This document shows positions 7,657 through 16,669 of a stretch of 64,000 nt of DNA, in pieces; position 1 is the stretch's first letter, and each line of letters begins with the position of its first letter. The stretch covers positions 248,001-312,000 of the forward strand of contig JAXLUK010000004.1 in NCBI GenBank assembly GCA_046329555.1, given 5' to 3'. The DNA comes from UBA1941 sp046329555 (GTDB lineage Bacteria; Bacteroidota; Bacteroidia; Chitinophagales; LD1). Under the pieces are notes generated by a model that made no database searches, was not told the DNA's origin, and was given only the letters and a program-made list of their open reading frames with translations. Both the position numbers and the translations under genes were made by a program.

Positions 7657-8784
7657 ATGAAAAAGAACATTTATAAAGTATTGCCCATATGGGTAATGCT
7701 TTTTTTATTTCTAGAGGGAAAATCACAGATACGATTTTTGAATCCTTCTTTTGAAGATAGTTCCAATTCAAATAGTGTTTGTTTCAGTAGTTTCGTAGAT
7801 AATTGGACTGTGTGCGGAAGTGAAGTTGGCATAATAGATAGTACGCGAAGTGCGAGTTGTTATGCCAATCAAAACTTCCCTTCCAAAGGATATTTTTCCA
7901 ATCGATATTTAATCATGGATCGAAGTAAAAGCCTTAGTGATTCGGGCGTTGTAGGGCAGAGAATTTATTGTCCTTTAGATTCCAAGAAAAACTATCAATT
8001 TACTGTTCTTTCCTCTGCTTTTTATAATAGCCCAACCGGTTTAATTTCTGGAAGATTTTCTGTTTGGCTCGGTAGAAAGGAATGTCAGAAAGATCAACAA
8101 ATTTTTTTGAGTGACAGTTTAGAACTCGGATGGCATCAGGTTACTATTAGTTTTTCTCCTGATTCTAACTATGAATACATATTATTTATGCCTGAATTAC
8201 TTCGTGCGGATTTTGCCGATGCTTTATTAGATTCTTTTTCTCCAATAATCTGCCTCAACGCCCACCAACTCCACGTCCGCGACACGGTGCTTTACCGGCA
8301 TGGTTCGCAAACACCTTGCGTTAATCTAACGGCTACCACAACCCTTTCGCAATACGACAGCGTAAGGTGGTATAAGATCGAGAATGGGGCCAGGAAATTT
8401 CTGGCAAATGGGTTTACTACTTCCGTCTGCCCCGACAGCTCCACTACTTACGTAATCTCCATGCGCGACAGTGCCACCTGTGCGGGGGTAGAATGGAGCT
8501 GGGATACGGTGCGGGTGTGGGTGAAGGATACGGTGCTGGGAATAGGTGAAAGCTATCAGTTGAAAGGTGAACGGTTGGTGCTCTATCCTGATCCTGCCAC
8601 GGCTTTTATTACAATTCAACCTGCTTTTGAGGAGCCTTATGATTATTCCGTGATCGATGAATTGGGAAGGGTTTGTTTGAGTGGCTCGGGAAGGAAAGAA
8701 AAGCAATTAGATATTTCTTTTCTTGCAAGGGGAGCTTACCTGATGAAGGTGGAGGGGAATGTTAGAAGGTTTGTAAAGGATTAG
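7657..8784 (+). CDS. Secreted protein with T9SS sorting domain
   Basis: 375 residues. A signal peptide (MKKNIYKVLPIWVMLFLF...) is followed by LNPSFEDSS, a start typical of 'FxNPSFE' surface modules that often form a jelly-roll. Residues ~215-285 contain an Ig/PKD-like segment (VRWYKIENGARKF; YVISMRDSATC). The last ~75 residues form a T9SS type A sorting domain (LVLYPDPATAFITIQ; ELGRVCLSG; LARGAYLMKVEG). It should be exported across the outer membrane and anchored or released. The first ~200 codons are visibly AT-rich while the rest match the genome average, suggesting a mosaic origin. Function unknown. Confidence 0.8.
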   Translation: MKKNIYKVLPIWVMLFLFLEGKSQIRFLNPSFEDSSNSNSVCFSSFVDNWTVCGSEVGIIDSTRSASCYANQNFPSKGYFSNRYLIMDRSKSLSDSGVVGQRIYCPLDSKKNYQFTVLSSAFYNSPTGLISGRFSVWLGRKECQKDQQIFLSDSLELGWHQVTISFSPDSNYEYILFMPELLRADFADALLDSFSPIICLNAHQLHVRDTVLYRHGSQTPCVNLTATTTLSQYDSVRWYKIENGARKFLANGFTTSVCPDSSTTYVISMRDSATCAGVEWSWDTVRVWVKDTVLGIGESYQLKGERLVLYPDPATAFITIQPAFEEPYDYSVIDELGRVCLSGSGRKEKQLDISFLARGAYLMKVEGNVRRFVKD

Positions 8785-8910
8785 AGGTGTTGGGCATGAA
8801 GGCGATTTCCACACGCTATCCACACCAGGTACGCCCTTCTCCACATACACCGGCACATTTTTTTGGTTTAAAAGTGGAGAAGTGCGCCCTTTACCCACAA
8901 TCCGCGAAGG

Positions 8911-8918
8911 TATATTTG
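8911..8918 (+). promoter_or_regulatory. -7 box (TATATTTG) of the UPF0173 hydrolase gene
   Basis: Exact TAnnTTTG match 14 bases before the ATG at 8933. Its position supports that ATG over an upstream in-frame GTG at 8882. The rest of 8785-8932 holds no gene I can support. Confidence 0.5.
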
Positions 8919-8932
8919 CCGAAATTTCGGTG

Positions 8933-9616
8933 ATGCAGTTAACCTATTTCGGTCATTCGTGTTTTTCAGTGGTATTGAACGGCAAAACGTTGTTGTTCGA
9001 TCCCTTTATTTCCTACAATCCACTGGCAAAACATATTGATTTTAAGTCGATTAAGGCCGATTTTATCCTTTTGTCGCATGGTCATGCCGATCATGTGGCC
9101 GATGTGGGTGCGCTGGCCGCTCAAACGGGCGCTCTGGTTATTGGTTCGCATGAAGTAACCGAGTGGTTTAAAAAGAATGGCGTTGAAAACGTGCATGGCA
9201 TGAATCCCGGAGGGAAAACCGCTTTCCCTTTTGGAACTTTACGGGGCGTGGCGGCTGTTCATTCCAGCTCGATGCCCGATGGCAGCTACGGTGGCAATCC
9301 GATGGGCCTGGTGATAGAAAGTAATGATGGTTGCCTGTATTACAGCGGCGATACGGCCCTGACCATGGATATGAAGTTGCTGCCCTTAATTTGCGCTCCT
9401 ATTGATGTGGCCGTAATGCCCATCGGCGGGAACTATACCATGGATGCGGCCGACGCAGCCCTGGCAGCCGAATGGATACAATGTAAAAGCGCTATAGGCG
9501 TTCATTATAACACCTTCCCCCCTATTGCAATTGACATCACCGCTGCGAAGGAGGTCTTTAACGCTACAAAAATACCCTTGTGGTTACCGGCTATCGGTGA
9601 AACGATAACCATTTAA
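8933..9616 (+). CDS. UPF0173 metal-dependent hydrolase (metallo-beta-lactamase fold)
   Basis: 227 residues from ATG 8933, the usual length of this family; the longer version from GTG 8882 adds an unconserved tail. The N-terminus MQLTYFGHSCF and the metal motif LSHGHADHV (HxHxDH) identify the metallo-beta-lactamase fold, with GDTALT and GVHYNTFPPI supplying further ligands. The physiological substrate of UPF0173 proteins is not established. It is followed after 9 bp by parA, so it may share the parAB transcript. Confidence 0.85.
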   Translation: MQLTYFGHSCFSVVLNGKTLLFDPFISYNPLAKHIDFKSIKADFILLSHGHADHVADVGALAAQTGALVIGSHEVTEWFKKNGVENVHGMNPGGKTAFPFGTLRGVAAVHSSSMPDGSYGGNPMGLVIESNDGCLYYSGDTALTMDMKLLPLICAPIDVAVMPIGGNYTMDAADAALAAEWIQCKSAIGVHYNTFPPIAIDITAAKEVFNATKIPLWLPAIGETITI

Positions 9617-9625
9617 TTGAAGATT

Positions 9626-10486
9626 ATGGCTAAGAAAAGAATGCAAAAAGTAATAACGCTGGTAAACCAGAAAGGTGGTGTTGGAAAAACAACCAGTGCC
9701 ATCAACATCGCAGCGTGCCTGGGGGTTTTGGATTACAAGGTTTTATTAATTGATGCCGATCCGCAGGCCAACGCTACCAGTGGTGTAGGCTTTGATCCCC
9801 GCAATATCAAGGTAAGTTTGTATGAATGCCTGGTTAACGAGGTAAAACCGCAGGATATCATTCTGGAAACAGAAACTCCTAATTTATTCCTGCTTCCTTC
9901 TCACCTCGATTTGGTGGGTGCTGAAATTGAGTTGATTAATCATCCTAACCGCGAGAAAATTTTTAAGGAATTGCTGGCCGATCTTCGTCCGGATTACGAT
10001 TTTATTATCATCGATTGTTCGCCGTCACTAGGCTTAATTACTGTTAATGCACTCACGGCTTCAGATTCTGTCATCATCCCGGTACAGTGCGAATACTTTG
10101 CCCTCGAAGGATTAGGCAAGCTATTGAACACCATTAAAATTGTGCAAACCCGCCTCAATCCGGATCTGGAAATTGAAGGCATTTTGCTGACGATGTACGA
10201 TCCGCGGCTGCGTTTATCAAATCAGGTAGTAGACGAAATCCGTAAGCATTTCGAAAACATTGTTTACGATACCTTGATTCACCGCAACACCCGGTTGGGC
10301 GAAGCACCTAGTTTTGGCAAACCGGCTATTATGTACGATGCGGATAGTAAAGGAGCTCAGAATTACATGAGTTTAGTTCGCGAGATTCTGCAGCGCAATC
10401 ACGCCACCAATCTGCCCGAAACCAGCGATGAGTTTCTGGCCGCGAATAAAGACAACCCATCAGAAACAGAATTCAGTGCTAATTAG
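9626..10486 (+). CDS. parA: Chromosome partitioning ATPase ParA (Soj)
   Basis: 286 residues from ATG 9626; an in-frame TTG at 9617 directly follows the previous stop and is less likely. The deviant Walker A motif KGGVGKTT (residues 16-23) and the DADPQANAT stretch are diagnostic, followed by IIDCSPSLG and PVQCEYFALEG. ParA forms ATP-dependent dimers on DNA and, with ParB-parS, segregates replicated origins. parB follows 11 bp downstream. The pair usually lies near the origin in bacteria, so oriC may be nearby. Confidence 0.95.
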   Translation: MAKKRMQKVITLVNQKGGVGKTTSAINIAACLGVLDYKVLLIDADPQANATSGVGFDPRNIKVSLYECLVNEVKPQDIILETETPNLFLLPSHLDLVGAEIELINHPNREKIFKELLADLRPDYDFIIIDCSPSLGLITVNALTASDSVIIPVQCEYFALEGLGKLLNTIKIVQTRLNPDLEIEGILLTMYDPRLRLSNQVVDEIRKHFENIVYDTLIHRNTRLGEAPSFGKPAIMYDADSKGAQNYMSLVREILQRNHATNLPETSDEFLAANKDNPSETEFSAN

Positions 10487-10497
10487 AAAATAATATT

Positions 10498-11400
10498 ATG
10501 ACAGATTTGAAGAAGAAAACCGTGCTAGGACGGGGTTTAGGTGCATTGTTGACCGATGAGAAAAGCAGCGGTAATAAACAGGTTGGCGCATCCTCCATTG
10601 CCAATCAGGCCGGGGTGGTTATTTATATTCCCTTAGCCCAGATAGAGGTCAATCCTTTCCAGCCGCGTTCCACTTTTGAACAGGAAAGTTTGGAAGAACT
10701 GGCTGACTCTATCCGTATTCACGGTGTTATTCAACCCATCACCGTTCGCAAAATTGAGAATAACAAATATCAGCTCATTGCAGGGGAACGGCGTCTGCGC
10801 GCCTCCAAATTGGCAGGTAAAGCAGAGATTCCTGCGTACGTACGGGCGTCGTCAGACCAGGAGAGCATCGAAATTGCGCTCATAGAGAATATTCAGCGTG
10901 AAGACCTGAATCCACTGGAAATTGCCATCAATTTTAAAAGGCTGATGGACGAATGCGAAATTACTCAGGATAAGTTGGCTGAGCGGGTCGGAAAAAACCG
11001 AAGCACCGTCACTAACTTTCTGCGCTTATTAAAGTTACCACCAGATATTCAGGCGGCCTTGAAAGAAGGTCGCATTACCATGGGGCATGCTAAAGCACTA
11101 TTAGCCATCGACCATCTGCCCACACTGCTTTCGTCGTTTAAAGAAACATTAGAGAAGAATTTAAGTGTTCGCCAGACAGAAGAAATGGTGCGCAATCTGA
11201 GCGATAAACCTAAGCGCCCTGAGAAGGTGGTGCAGCGTTCTGAATCAGATGTTTTTTTACGCAAGATGCAGGATGAAATCGCCTCGTCGCTGGGTACACG
11301 TGTTCAGATTATCCGCACCCGCGAAGGAAAGGGCGAAATTGCCATCAAATTCTACAGCGATGAAGATCTGGAGCGCTTGCATGATATGCTGGTGGAATAA
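10498..11400 (+). CDS. parB: Chromosome partitioning protein ParB (Spo0J)
   Basis: 300 residues. The N-terminus LGRGLGALL is typical of chromosomal ParB. The CTP-binding/ParB-N domain has NPFQPR and GERRLRA (96-102), residues ~156-180 form the helix-turn-helix that reads parS (LAERVGKNRSTVTNFLRLL), and the C-terminal ~50 residues form the dimerisation domain. I did not find a convincing parS palindrome in the window. Operon with parA and the DUF5683 gene. Confidence 0.95.
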   Translation: MTDLKKKTVLGRGLGALLTDEKSSGNKQVGASSIANQAGVVIYIPLAQIEVNPFQPRSTFEQESLEELADSIRIHGVIQPITVRKIENNKYQLIAGERRLRASKLAGKAEIPAYVRASSDQESIEIALIENIQREDLNPLEIAINFKRLMDECEITQDKLAERVGKNRSTVTNFLRLLKLPPDIQAALKEGRITMGHAKALLAIDHLPTLLSSFKETLEKNLSVRQTEEMVRNLSDKPKRPEKVVQRSESDVFLRKMQDEIASSLGTRVQIIRTREGKGEIAIKFYSDEDLERLHDMLVE

Positions 11401-11419
11401 AGGTTGCCCCGCTCATCAG

Positions 11420-12148
11420 GTGAAGGCAATAGTTCTATTTGCTTCCATTTTCGGTTTTGTTGTGGCTGGTGCGCAGAACGCTCCAGGTGATTCTACCATG
11501 ACCGGGCCCATATACACCCCCCTACCCGTTGTTACCGATTCTGCCGCCAAAGCAATTGAAAAAAAGCAAAGCAAATTTGAAGATAGTTCCATACCTTCTT
11601 CCCTGGGTAGCAAAGATTCAGGGCTTGCTGTAGTTGACACGGCAGCCAAAGATTCTACCCAAACAATTCCACCCCGAAAACTGAAGCGCCACAGTGCCGG
11701 AAGAGCTGCGTGGATGTCGGCGGTGTTGCCGGGATTAGGGCAGGCTTACAATAGAAAATATTGGAAAATCCCTATCGTTTATGGTGGATTTGCAGGTTTG
11801 GGTTACGCCGTTTACTATACAGCCAGCAATTTTACTGCCGCACGGAATGCCTATCGCGATGCAGTAGATGGCAATCCGGCTACCCAACGCACCTATCGCG
11901 GCATCAGCTCGAGTGCGGAACTGAAAGCTTACCGCGATTACTACAATCGGTACTTAAACATTGCCAGTATTTTCACCGCGGTATGGTATGCGCTGAATAT
12001 TGTGGATGCGGCGGTGGATGGTCATCTCTTCCACTATAACATGAACGATAAATTAAGCATGGAATTGCAGCCGCAGGCGCCAGCTGCAGTTGCAAATACC
12101 AACGTAGCCAGTACTACTTTTGGTTTACAGCTTACTTTGAATTGGTAA
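11420..12148 (+). CDS. DUF5683 membrane protein
   Basis: 242 residues from GTG 11420, which places the signal-like sequence VKAIVLFASIFGFVVAGAQ at the N-terminus; an upstream extension would lie inside parB. The conserved block AAWMSAVLPGLGQAYNRKYWKIPIVYGGF at ~100 onward is the DUF5683 signature, with hydrophobic helices and a second conserved stretch around YYNRYLNIASIFTAVWYALN. Its position directly after parB is a recurring Bacteroidota arrangement. Function unknown; a link between partitioning and envelope growth is only a guess. It overlaps the convergent M16-like gene by 17 bp. Confidence 0.8.
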   Translation: MKAIVLFASIFGFVVAGAQNAPGDSTMTGPIYTPLPVVTDSAAKAIEKKQSKFEDSSIPSSLGSKDSGLAVVDTAAKDSTQTIPPRKLKRHSAGRAAWMSAVLPGLGQAYNRKYWKIPIVYGGFAGLGYAVYYTASNFTAARNAYRDAVDGNPATQRTYRGISSSAELKAYRDYYNRYLNIASIFTAVWYALNIVDAAVDGHLFHYNMNDKLSMELQPQAPAAVANTNVASTTFGLQLTLNW

Positions 12149-13922
12149 CCTCATTTGGTTTGCCAAAATGATATTCATACAGCGATGGGCGAGGTAGAAT
12201 CTTTTCGATGGTCACGGTACACTTTCGGTTCCCGGCTTCTTCTTTTTCATTTTCAGAAGTAAATACCATACTGGTTCCCGAAAGGCGATTGATATCAATG
12301 CCAGCCTCATAAAGTAGCTTGGCAATCTTTACGGCCCGCATCATCTCAATTCTCAGATACCCCTTCTTGATGGTTTCGGGCATCACCTTTCTGAACGTGG
12401 GGGTTGAATCCAAAAAGCGCATCACATAACTATCGTTAGCCTTTTTGAATTCACTTTCATCTGCAAATCCGTTTATCTGTACATGATTATCCGGATTCAC
12501 TTTCAACCATTGAATTAACTTCAACAACTGCTGGGTATTCGTATCGCCTTCCAAATCAGTTTTGTTTTGATCATAGTGAAAGGTGATATCCTCTACCGCC
12601 TTTTCCATTTTGAAATATTGCTGTTCGGGCATCACATTGCGCATAGAACCCGGAGGCGTTTCCAGTACCCGAACGCCGGCTCTGTTTACAAAATAATTCT
12701 GTACATAACGATCCATCATGGGCGCATTAATTCTACCCAAACTATCACCCAGATTAGCAAAATACATTTCATCATTTACAAAGCGATACCGCGCCAGCTG
12801 CTGCACGTACCAATGCGGATTGGCTTTTCTGTAATCGGAAATTTCATTGGCGATATTGTGAGCAGCCACCTCTATGAATCCATCTTTCCAAAATGATTTT
12901 TGGGAAATTTGCTGAACAATCTGACGTAGAAAATCAAACTGATCCATGAAATCGCGTGAATCGGAAGTTACAGATAACGTAAACGTTCCATAGAAGTTAC
13001 CACAATCATATTGTGCACGGAGATTACTAAATTCTGTGCCTGTCAGTTGCTGCTGAAAAACACCGGATTTATCATTAATCAGTTGCGATAAGATAAATCC
13101 GCAAAAAGAACCATTCCGGTCTTGACGCGCACCGGGATTTTGATAGATGAGCCTGGTTTCAATTTTAGTTTTTCCGCTTTTATTATCCAGCAATTGTACA
13201 TAATTCACCACCGGTTTAAATTGAATCACGCGTACAATTTGCTCAGGGTTAAACGGATTGGTACCGAAATCGCGGAACGATTCAACCAACATATTTAAAG
13301 TACTGGCAGGATTCAAATCGCCGGTAACAGAAACCGAGCTGTTAATCATTTGAAAATAGCGCGAATGATAAGAGCGTACATCGGCCAGATGTAATCTTTT
13401 ATAGGTTTCCCCATCGCCTTGCGGCATCATACGATGAAAGTCGCCCTGCCATAACGTTCTACCAATTTCACGTTCCAGCGGAGGCAACGTATCTGAGTAA
13501 TTATTTACGGCCGATATAGCTTGCTGCACTGCGGCTTCATCAAAACGCGCCACAGCCACTTGTTCTTTAATCAATTTCAGGATGGGGTCTAAGTCCGACA
13601 GCGCCCCTTGAAAACGAAAACAAAACTGGTCGGGAAACAATACACTTTGATACGAAATATTTGCCTTAGCAGGAATAGCTTGTTGTACCTGAGCATCTAT
13701 AGCGCGTTGTACAACGGCCGAAATACCACTTACAGAATCAAATTCATACAGCGGGCCTCCTCTGAACCAGGCTTCTACAAACAAATTATTACCGCTGGCC
13801 TGCTGCGTTACCAGGTAAGTTTGCCCATTCAATCCGTTGGCCCGGGCCACCTCTCCCCCGGCATAGCAGCTAACGGTGCATAATAGCAACGCAACTGCAA
13901 TGATTTTGTCAAAAAAATGCAT
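12132..13922 (-). CDS. Secreted M16-like (inactive) protein with C-terminal OmpA-like domain
   Basis: 596 residues with a signal peptide (cleavage near the YAGG region). Residues ~25-420 follow the M16 (insulinase/pitrilysin) pattern: EAWFRGGPLYEFDSVSGIS is where the zinc motif HxxEH normally follows, but here the residues are SAVVQ, so the peptidase should be inactive; VSVTGDLNP fits the second half of the M16 N-domain. Residues ~435-590 look OmpA-like (FHYDQNKTDLEGD; VNPDNHVQINGFAD), though with an insertion and an atypical end. The combination suggests a periplasmic scaffold bound to peptidoglycan rather than an enzyme. A TATTTTTA box ends 4 bases before its ATG. Confidence 0.65.
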   Translation of the reverse strand: MHFFDKIIAVALLLCTVSCYAGGEVARANGLNGQTYLVTQQASGNNLFVEAWFRGGPLYEFDSVSGISAVVQRAIDAQVQQAIPAKANISYQSVLFPDQFCFRFQGALSDLDPILKLIKEQVAVARFDEAAVQQAISAVNNYSDTLPPLEREIGRTLWQGDFHRMMPQGDGETYKRLHLADVRSYHSRYFQMINSSVSVTGDLNPASTLNMLVESFRDFGTNPFNPEQIVRVIQFKPVVNYVQLLDNKSGKTKIETRLIYQNPGARQDRNGSFCGFILSQLINDKSGVFQQQLTGTEFSNLRAQYDCGNFYGTFTLSVTSDSRDFMDQFDFLRQIVQQISQKSFWKDGFIEVAAHNIANEISDYRKANPHWYVQQLARYRFVNDEMYFANLGDSLGRINAPMMDRYVQNYFVNRAGVRVLETPPGSMRNVMPEQQYFKMEKAVEDITFHYDQNKTDLEGDTNTQQLLKLIQWLKVNPDNHVQINGFADESEFKKANDSYVMRFLDSTPTFRKVMPETIKKGYLRIEMMRAVKIAKLLYEAGIDINRLSGTSMVFTSENEKEEAGNRKCTVTIEKILPRPSLYEYHFGKPNEVTNSK

Positions 13923-13926
13923 GGTG

Positions 13927-13934
13927 TAAAAATA
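13927..13934 (-). promoter_or_regulatory. -7-like box (TATTTTTA), 4 bases before the M16-like ATG
   Basis: Minus-strand TATTTTTA, one base off TAnnTTTG, with four bases to the ATG at 13922. Confidence 0.35.
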
Positions 13935-13985
13935 GACTTTTTGGCTTATGGCAATTTTTCTTTCTTAGCAGCTCAATTGAACGAA

Positions 13986-14216
13986 ATGAAGAAGTTGACG
14001 GTTTTATTGTGCGCATCGGGTTTGCTGGCTATGGCTTCGTGCAATACTTGTTACGATTGTAAGAAAACTTTGGCCTCTAAAACAAGTGCAGGCTTCGACA
14101 CTACTTTGTTATATCAAACTGAATTGTGTCGCAATGGTGCACAAGGTGCCGGAACCAATCTGCAAACTGCAGTTGACGATATCCGTGCCAACGGTTACAC
14201 CTGCAATAAGAAGTAA
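13986..14216 (+). CDS. Small cysteine-rich lipoprotein
   Basis: 76 residues from ATG 13986, which gives a proper lipoprotein signal (MKKLTVLLCASGLLAMASC) with lipobox MASC. The mature part starts CNTCYDCKK, a CxxC-xxC pattern, and has two further cysteines (ELCRNG and GYTCNKK). An in-frame upstream ATG at 13917 would add an unlikely leader. Small lipoproteins of this form are common in Bacteroidota and have no known function. It ends 3 bp from the stop of the convergent aroC gene. Confidence 0.65.
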   Translation: MKKLTVLLCASGLLAMASCNTCYDCKKTLASKTSAGFDTTLLYQTELCRNGAQGAGTNLQTAVDDIRANGYTCNKK

Positions 14217-14219
14217 TCC

Positions 14220-15302
14220 TTACAGCCTAGAAGATTTATGGCGCAATAAATGGTCGGCTAAAACTAAGGCCGCCATAGCTTCCACAATGGGCACGGCTCT
14301 GGGAACCACGCAAGGGTCGTGTCTCCCCTTCATCTCCAATACAGCTTTATTCCCATTTTCATCTATCGTCTCTTGTGCTTGCATCAGCGTAGCTACCGGC
14401 TTAAAAGCCACTGAAAAGTAAATATCCTCACCATTGCTAATGCCGCCTTGTATCCCTCCTGAATAATTATTAGCCGAACGATAAATACCCTTACCCATTG
14501 GCTGCGGACTATCATTATGATCACTGCCGCGCATTGCCGCACCGGCAAAACCACTGCCGTATTCAAATCCGTGAACGGCATTAATACTCAGCATAGCCTT
14601 ACCTAAATCGGCATGAAGCTTATCAAATACGGGTTCACCCAAACCCACGGGCACACCAGTAATAACCGCACTAATCACACCTCCTAAAGTATCGCCCGAA
14701 CTTCGGGCTTCCTGAATCAGCTCGATGGCCGCTGCAGCCAGGGTTTCATCTGGCATTCGTACCAGATTCTTTTCTGCTTTGGTCAAATCTAATTGCCGGT
14801 AAGCGCGCTCTAATCGCACACTGCCTATCGCTGAAACATAAGCCTGCACTTGAATGCCGGCATGCTTCAGCAATTGCTTGGCTACCGCACCCGCCGCCAC
14901 TCTGGCAGCCGTCTCCCGCGCACTGGATCTTCCACCCCCGCGATGGTCGCGACGGCCATACTTTTCGGCATAAGTGAAATCAGCATGTGAAGGACGAAAA
15001 ACGGTGCGATTCTGCGCGTAATCATCCGGGCGGTGATCATGATTTTTAATGAATAACGTGAGCGGCGCACCGGTAGTGGCACCTTCAAATAAGCCGCTCA
15101 AAATAGTAACCTCATCAGTCTCCTTTCGCGCTGAAGTGATGGCCGATTGCCCCGGCCTGCGGCGTTCAAGCTCTGCTTGTATAGACGGAATATCGATAGT
15201 TAATCCGGCCGGACAACCATCGATCACTACACCTATACCTTCGCCATGGGATTCGCCAAAAGTGGTGATTCTAAAAAGTACTCCGAAGCTGTTACCTGCC
15301 AT
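14220..15302 (-). CDS. aroC: Chorismate synthase
   Basis: 360 residues. Motifs in order: FGESHGEGIGVVIDGCPAG near 14-32, RRPGQSAITSARKETDEV, HRGGGRSSARETAARVAAGA at ~120-140, and YSGGIQGGISNGEDI near 290. It makes chorismate from EPSP with reduced FMN, the last common step of aromatic amino acid synthesis. No other aro gene is nearby. A TTTCTTTG box on the minus strand (15308-15315) lies 5 bases before the ATG. Confidence 0.95.
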   Translation of the reverse strand: MAGNSFGVLFRITTFGESHGEGIGVVIDGCPAGLTIDIPSIQAELERRRPGQSAITSARKETDEVTILSGLFEGATTGAPLTLFIKNHDHRPDDYAQNRTVFRPSHADFTYAEKYGRRDHRGGGRSSARETAARVAAGAVAKQLLKHAGIQVQAYVSAIGSVRLERAYRQLDLTKAEKNLVRMPDETLAAAAIELIQEARSSGDTLGGVISAVITGVPVGLGEPVFDKLHADLGKAMLSINAVHGFEYGSGFAGAAMRGSDHNDSPQPMGKGIYRSANNYSGGIQGGISNGEDIYFSVAFKPVATLMQAQETIDENGNKAVLEMKGRHDPCVVPRAVPIVEAMAALVLADHLLRHKSSRL

Positions 15303-15307
15303 TGCGC

Positions 15308-15315
15308 CAAAGAAA
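15308..15315 (-). promoter_or_regulatory. -7-like box (TTTCTTTG) of aroC, 5 bases before ATG
   Basis: One mismatch to TAnnTTTG (second base), minus strand, five bases from the ATG at 15302. Confidence 0.4.
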
Positions 15316-15380
15316 CAGAATTCAGTTCAAACTTTACATTGGGCAGTAGTTGCACAGCCAGCCCGGCCGGGGGAAAAATC

Positions 15381-15388
15381 TATCTTCG
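15381..15388 (+). promoter_or_regulatory. -7-like box (TATCTTCG) of hutI, 4 bases before ATG
   Basis: One mismatch to TAnnTTTG, with four bases to the ATG at 15393. No ribosome binding site fits in this gap. Confidence 0.45.
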
Positions 15389-15392
15389 TTGA

Positions 15393-16616
15393 ATGAAATC
15401 AGTGCTCTTCCGGAATATCGGTGCTATTGTTGGTATCACCCCTGATGGAACATCCATGGTTCAGGGTAAGGCCATGGCGGAAGCGGGCACTATTCCCAAT
15501 GCCTTTTTGTTGGTAGAAAATGGGGTCATCACCGATTTCGGTACAGATCATGGACAACTAGAAAGAGCCGACGAAGTGGTAGATGCAACCGGCCGATTGT
15601 TGCTACCAGCCCTCTGCGATTCGCATACGCATTTGGTGTATGCTGCAGCGCGCGAACAAGAGTTTTTGATGAAGCTCAAAGGCATGTCATATGAAGCCAT
15701 TGCAGCAGCCGGCGGCGGCATCGTGAATTCTGCCAAAAAGATGGCCGATGCTGACCCTAACGAGTTGTTCGAGGATGCCATGACGCGGATTCATCAGGTA
15801 ATGCAAACCGGAACTGGCGCTATTGAGATTAAAAGCGGCTACGGCTTATCAGTGGAAGGAGAATTGAAAATGCTGCGGGTAATTCAGCAATTGAAAGAGG
15901 CTGCCCCCATTCCTGTTAAAGCAACCTTTTTGGGCGCTCATGCCCTGCCGCCTGATTTTCGCGAAAACCGCGAAGGTTATGTCAAATTATTGATCGAAGA
16001 ATTACTTCCGGTCATCGCCGCCGAACAACTGGCTGATTTCATCGATTGTTTCTGCGAGAAAAATTATTTCACTGTAGACGATACGAGCCGTTTAATGGCG
16101 GCCGGTGCTAAATATGGTTTAAAAGCGAAGGTGCATGTGAATCAATTTAACGCACTGGGCGGAATTGCCGCAGCTGTTGCTGCCCATGCCCTTAGCGTCG
16201 ACCATTTGGAACAACTCACGCAAGACGATATTGAGGCGCTAAAGGGTTCATCAACCATGCCAACAGCCCTACCCGGTTGTTCTCTTTTCCTCAATATTCC
16301 GTACACCCCGGGTCGTCACCTCATTGATGCCGGTTTGCCTTTGGCCCTGGCCAGCGACTACAATCCCGGCTCTTGTCCATCAGGTAATATGCAATTAGTG
16401 ATGGCTTTGGGCTGCTCGCAACTGCGGCTATTACCCGATGAAGCACTGCATGCGGCAACCATTAACAGTGCTTATGCTATGGATTTATCTCGTTCCTACG
16501 GTAGTATTGAAAAAGGAAAAAAAGCAAATCTACTGCTCACCCAACCGGCCACCTCACTGGCACTCCTGCCCTACCATTTTGGCCATAACTGGCTACACCG
16601 GATGTTTACGGCTTGA
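15393..16616 (+). CDS. hutI: Imidazolonepropionase
   Basis: 407 residues, typical length. The amidohydrolase metal site has DSHTHLVY (His78, His80), and the HutI-specific AAAREQEFLMKLKGMSYEAI and GGGIVNSA follow. Later metal or substrate positions are KVHVNQFNALGG, VDHLEQLT and LASDYNPGSCPSG. It opens 4-imidazolone-5-propanoate to N-formimino-L-glutamate in histidine breakdown. hutH, hutU and hutG are not in the window. The start lies 4 bases behind a -7-like box and shows no Shine-Dalgarno sequence. Confidence 0.95.
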   Translation: MKSVLFRNIGAIVGITPDGTSMVQGKAMAEAGTIPNAFLLVENGVITDFGTDHGQLERADEVVDATGRLLLPALCDSHTHLVYAAAREQEFLMKLKGMSYEAIAAAGGGIVNSAKKMADADPNELFEDAMTRIHQVMQTGTGAIEIKSGYGLSVEGELKMLRVIQQLKEAAPIPVKATFLGAHALPPDFRENREGYVKLLIEELLPVIAAEQLADFIDCFCEKNYFTVDDTSRLMAAGAKYGLKAKVHVNQFNALGGIAAAVAAHALSVDHLEQLTQDDIEALKGSSTMPTALPGCSLFLNIPYTPGRHLIDAGLPLALASDYNPGSCPSGNMQLVMALGCSQLRLLPDEALHAATINSAYAMDLSRSYGSIEKGKKANLLLTQPATSLALLPYHFGHNWLHRMFTA

Positions 16617-16657
16617 TTGTTAACACGCTTTAACTTGCGCTGGTAGCGTTCAAAAAT

Positions 16658-16665
16658 TACCTTCG
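16658..16665 (+). promoter_or_regulatory. Promoter (TTG-N20-TACCTTCG) of the DoxX gene, 4 bases before ATG
   Basis: TACCTTCG is one mismatch off TAnnTTTG and ends 4 bases before ATG 16670. A TTG at 16635-16637 lies 20 bases upstream, where the -33 element is expected. This is the best two-part example among the short-leader promoters. Confidence 0.55.
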
Positions 16666-16669
16666 CCGC

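Noticed and set aside
7445..7660. 71-codon frame after the transposase remnant
   Set aside because: Begins inside the decayed transposase; the rest has no recognisable content and no start signal.
8326..8706. 126-codon minus-strand frame in the T9SS gene
   Set aside because: Antisense shadow of a gene with a clear sorting domain.
9626..12148. Origin of replication near parAB
   Set aside because: No dnaA, DnaA-box cluster or AT-rich unwinding region was seen, and no clear parS site, so I do not call an origin.
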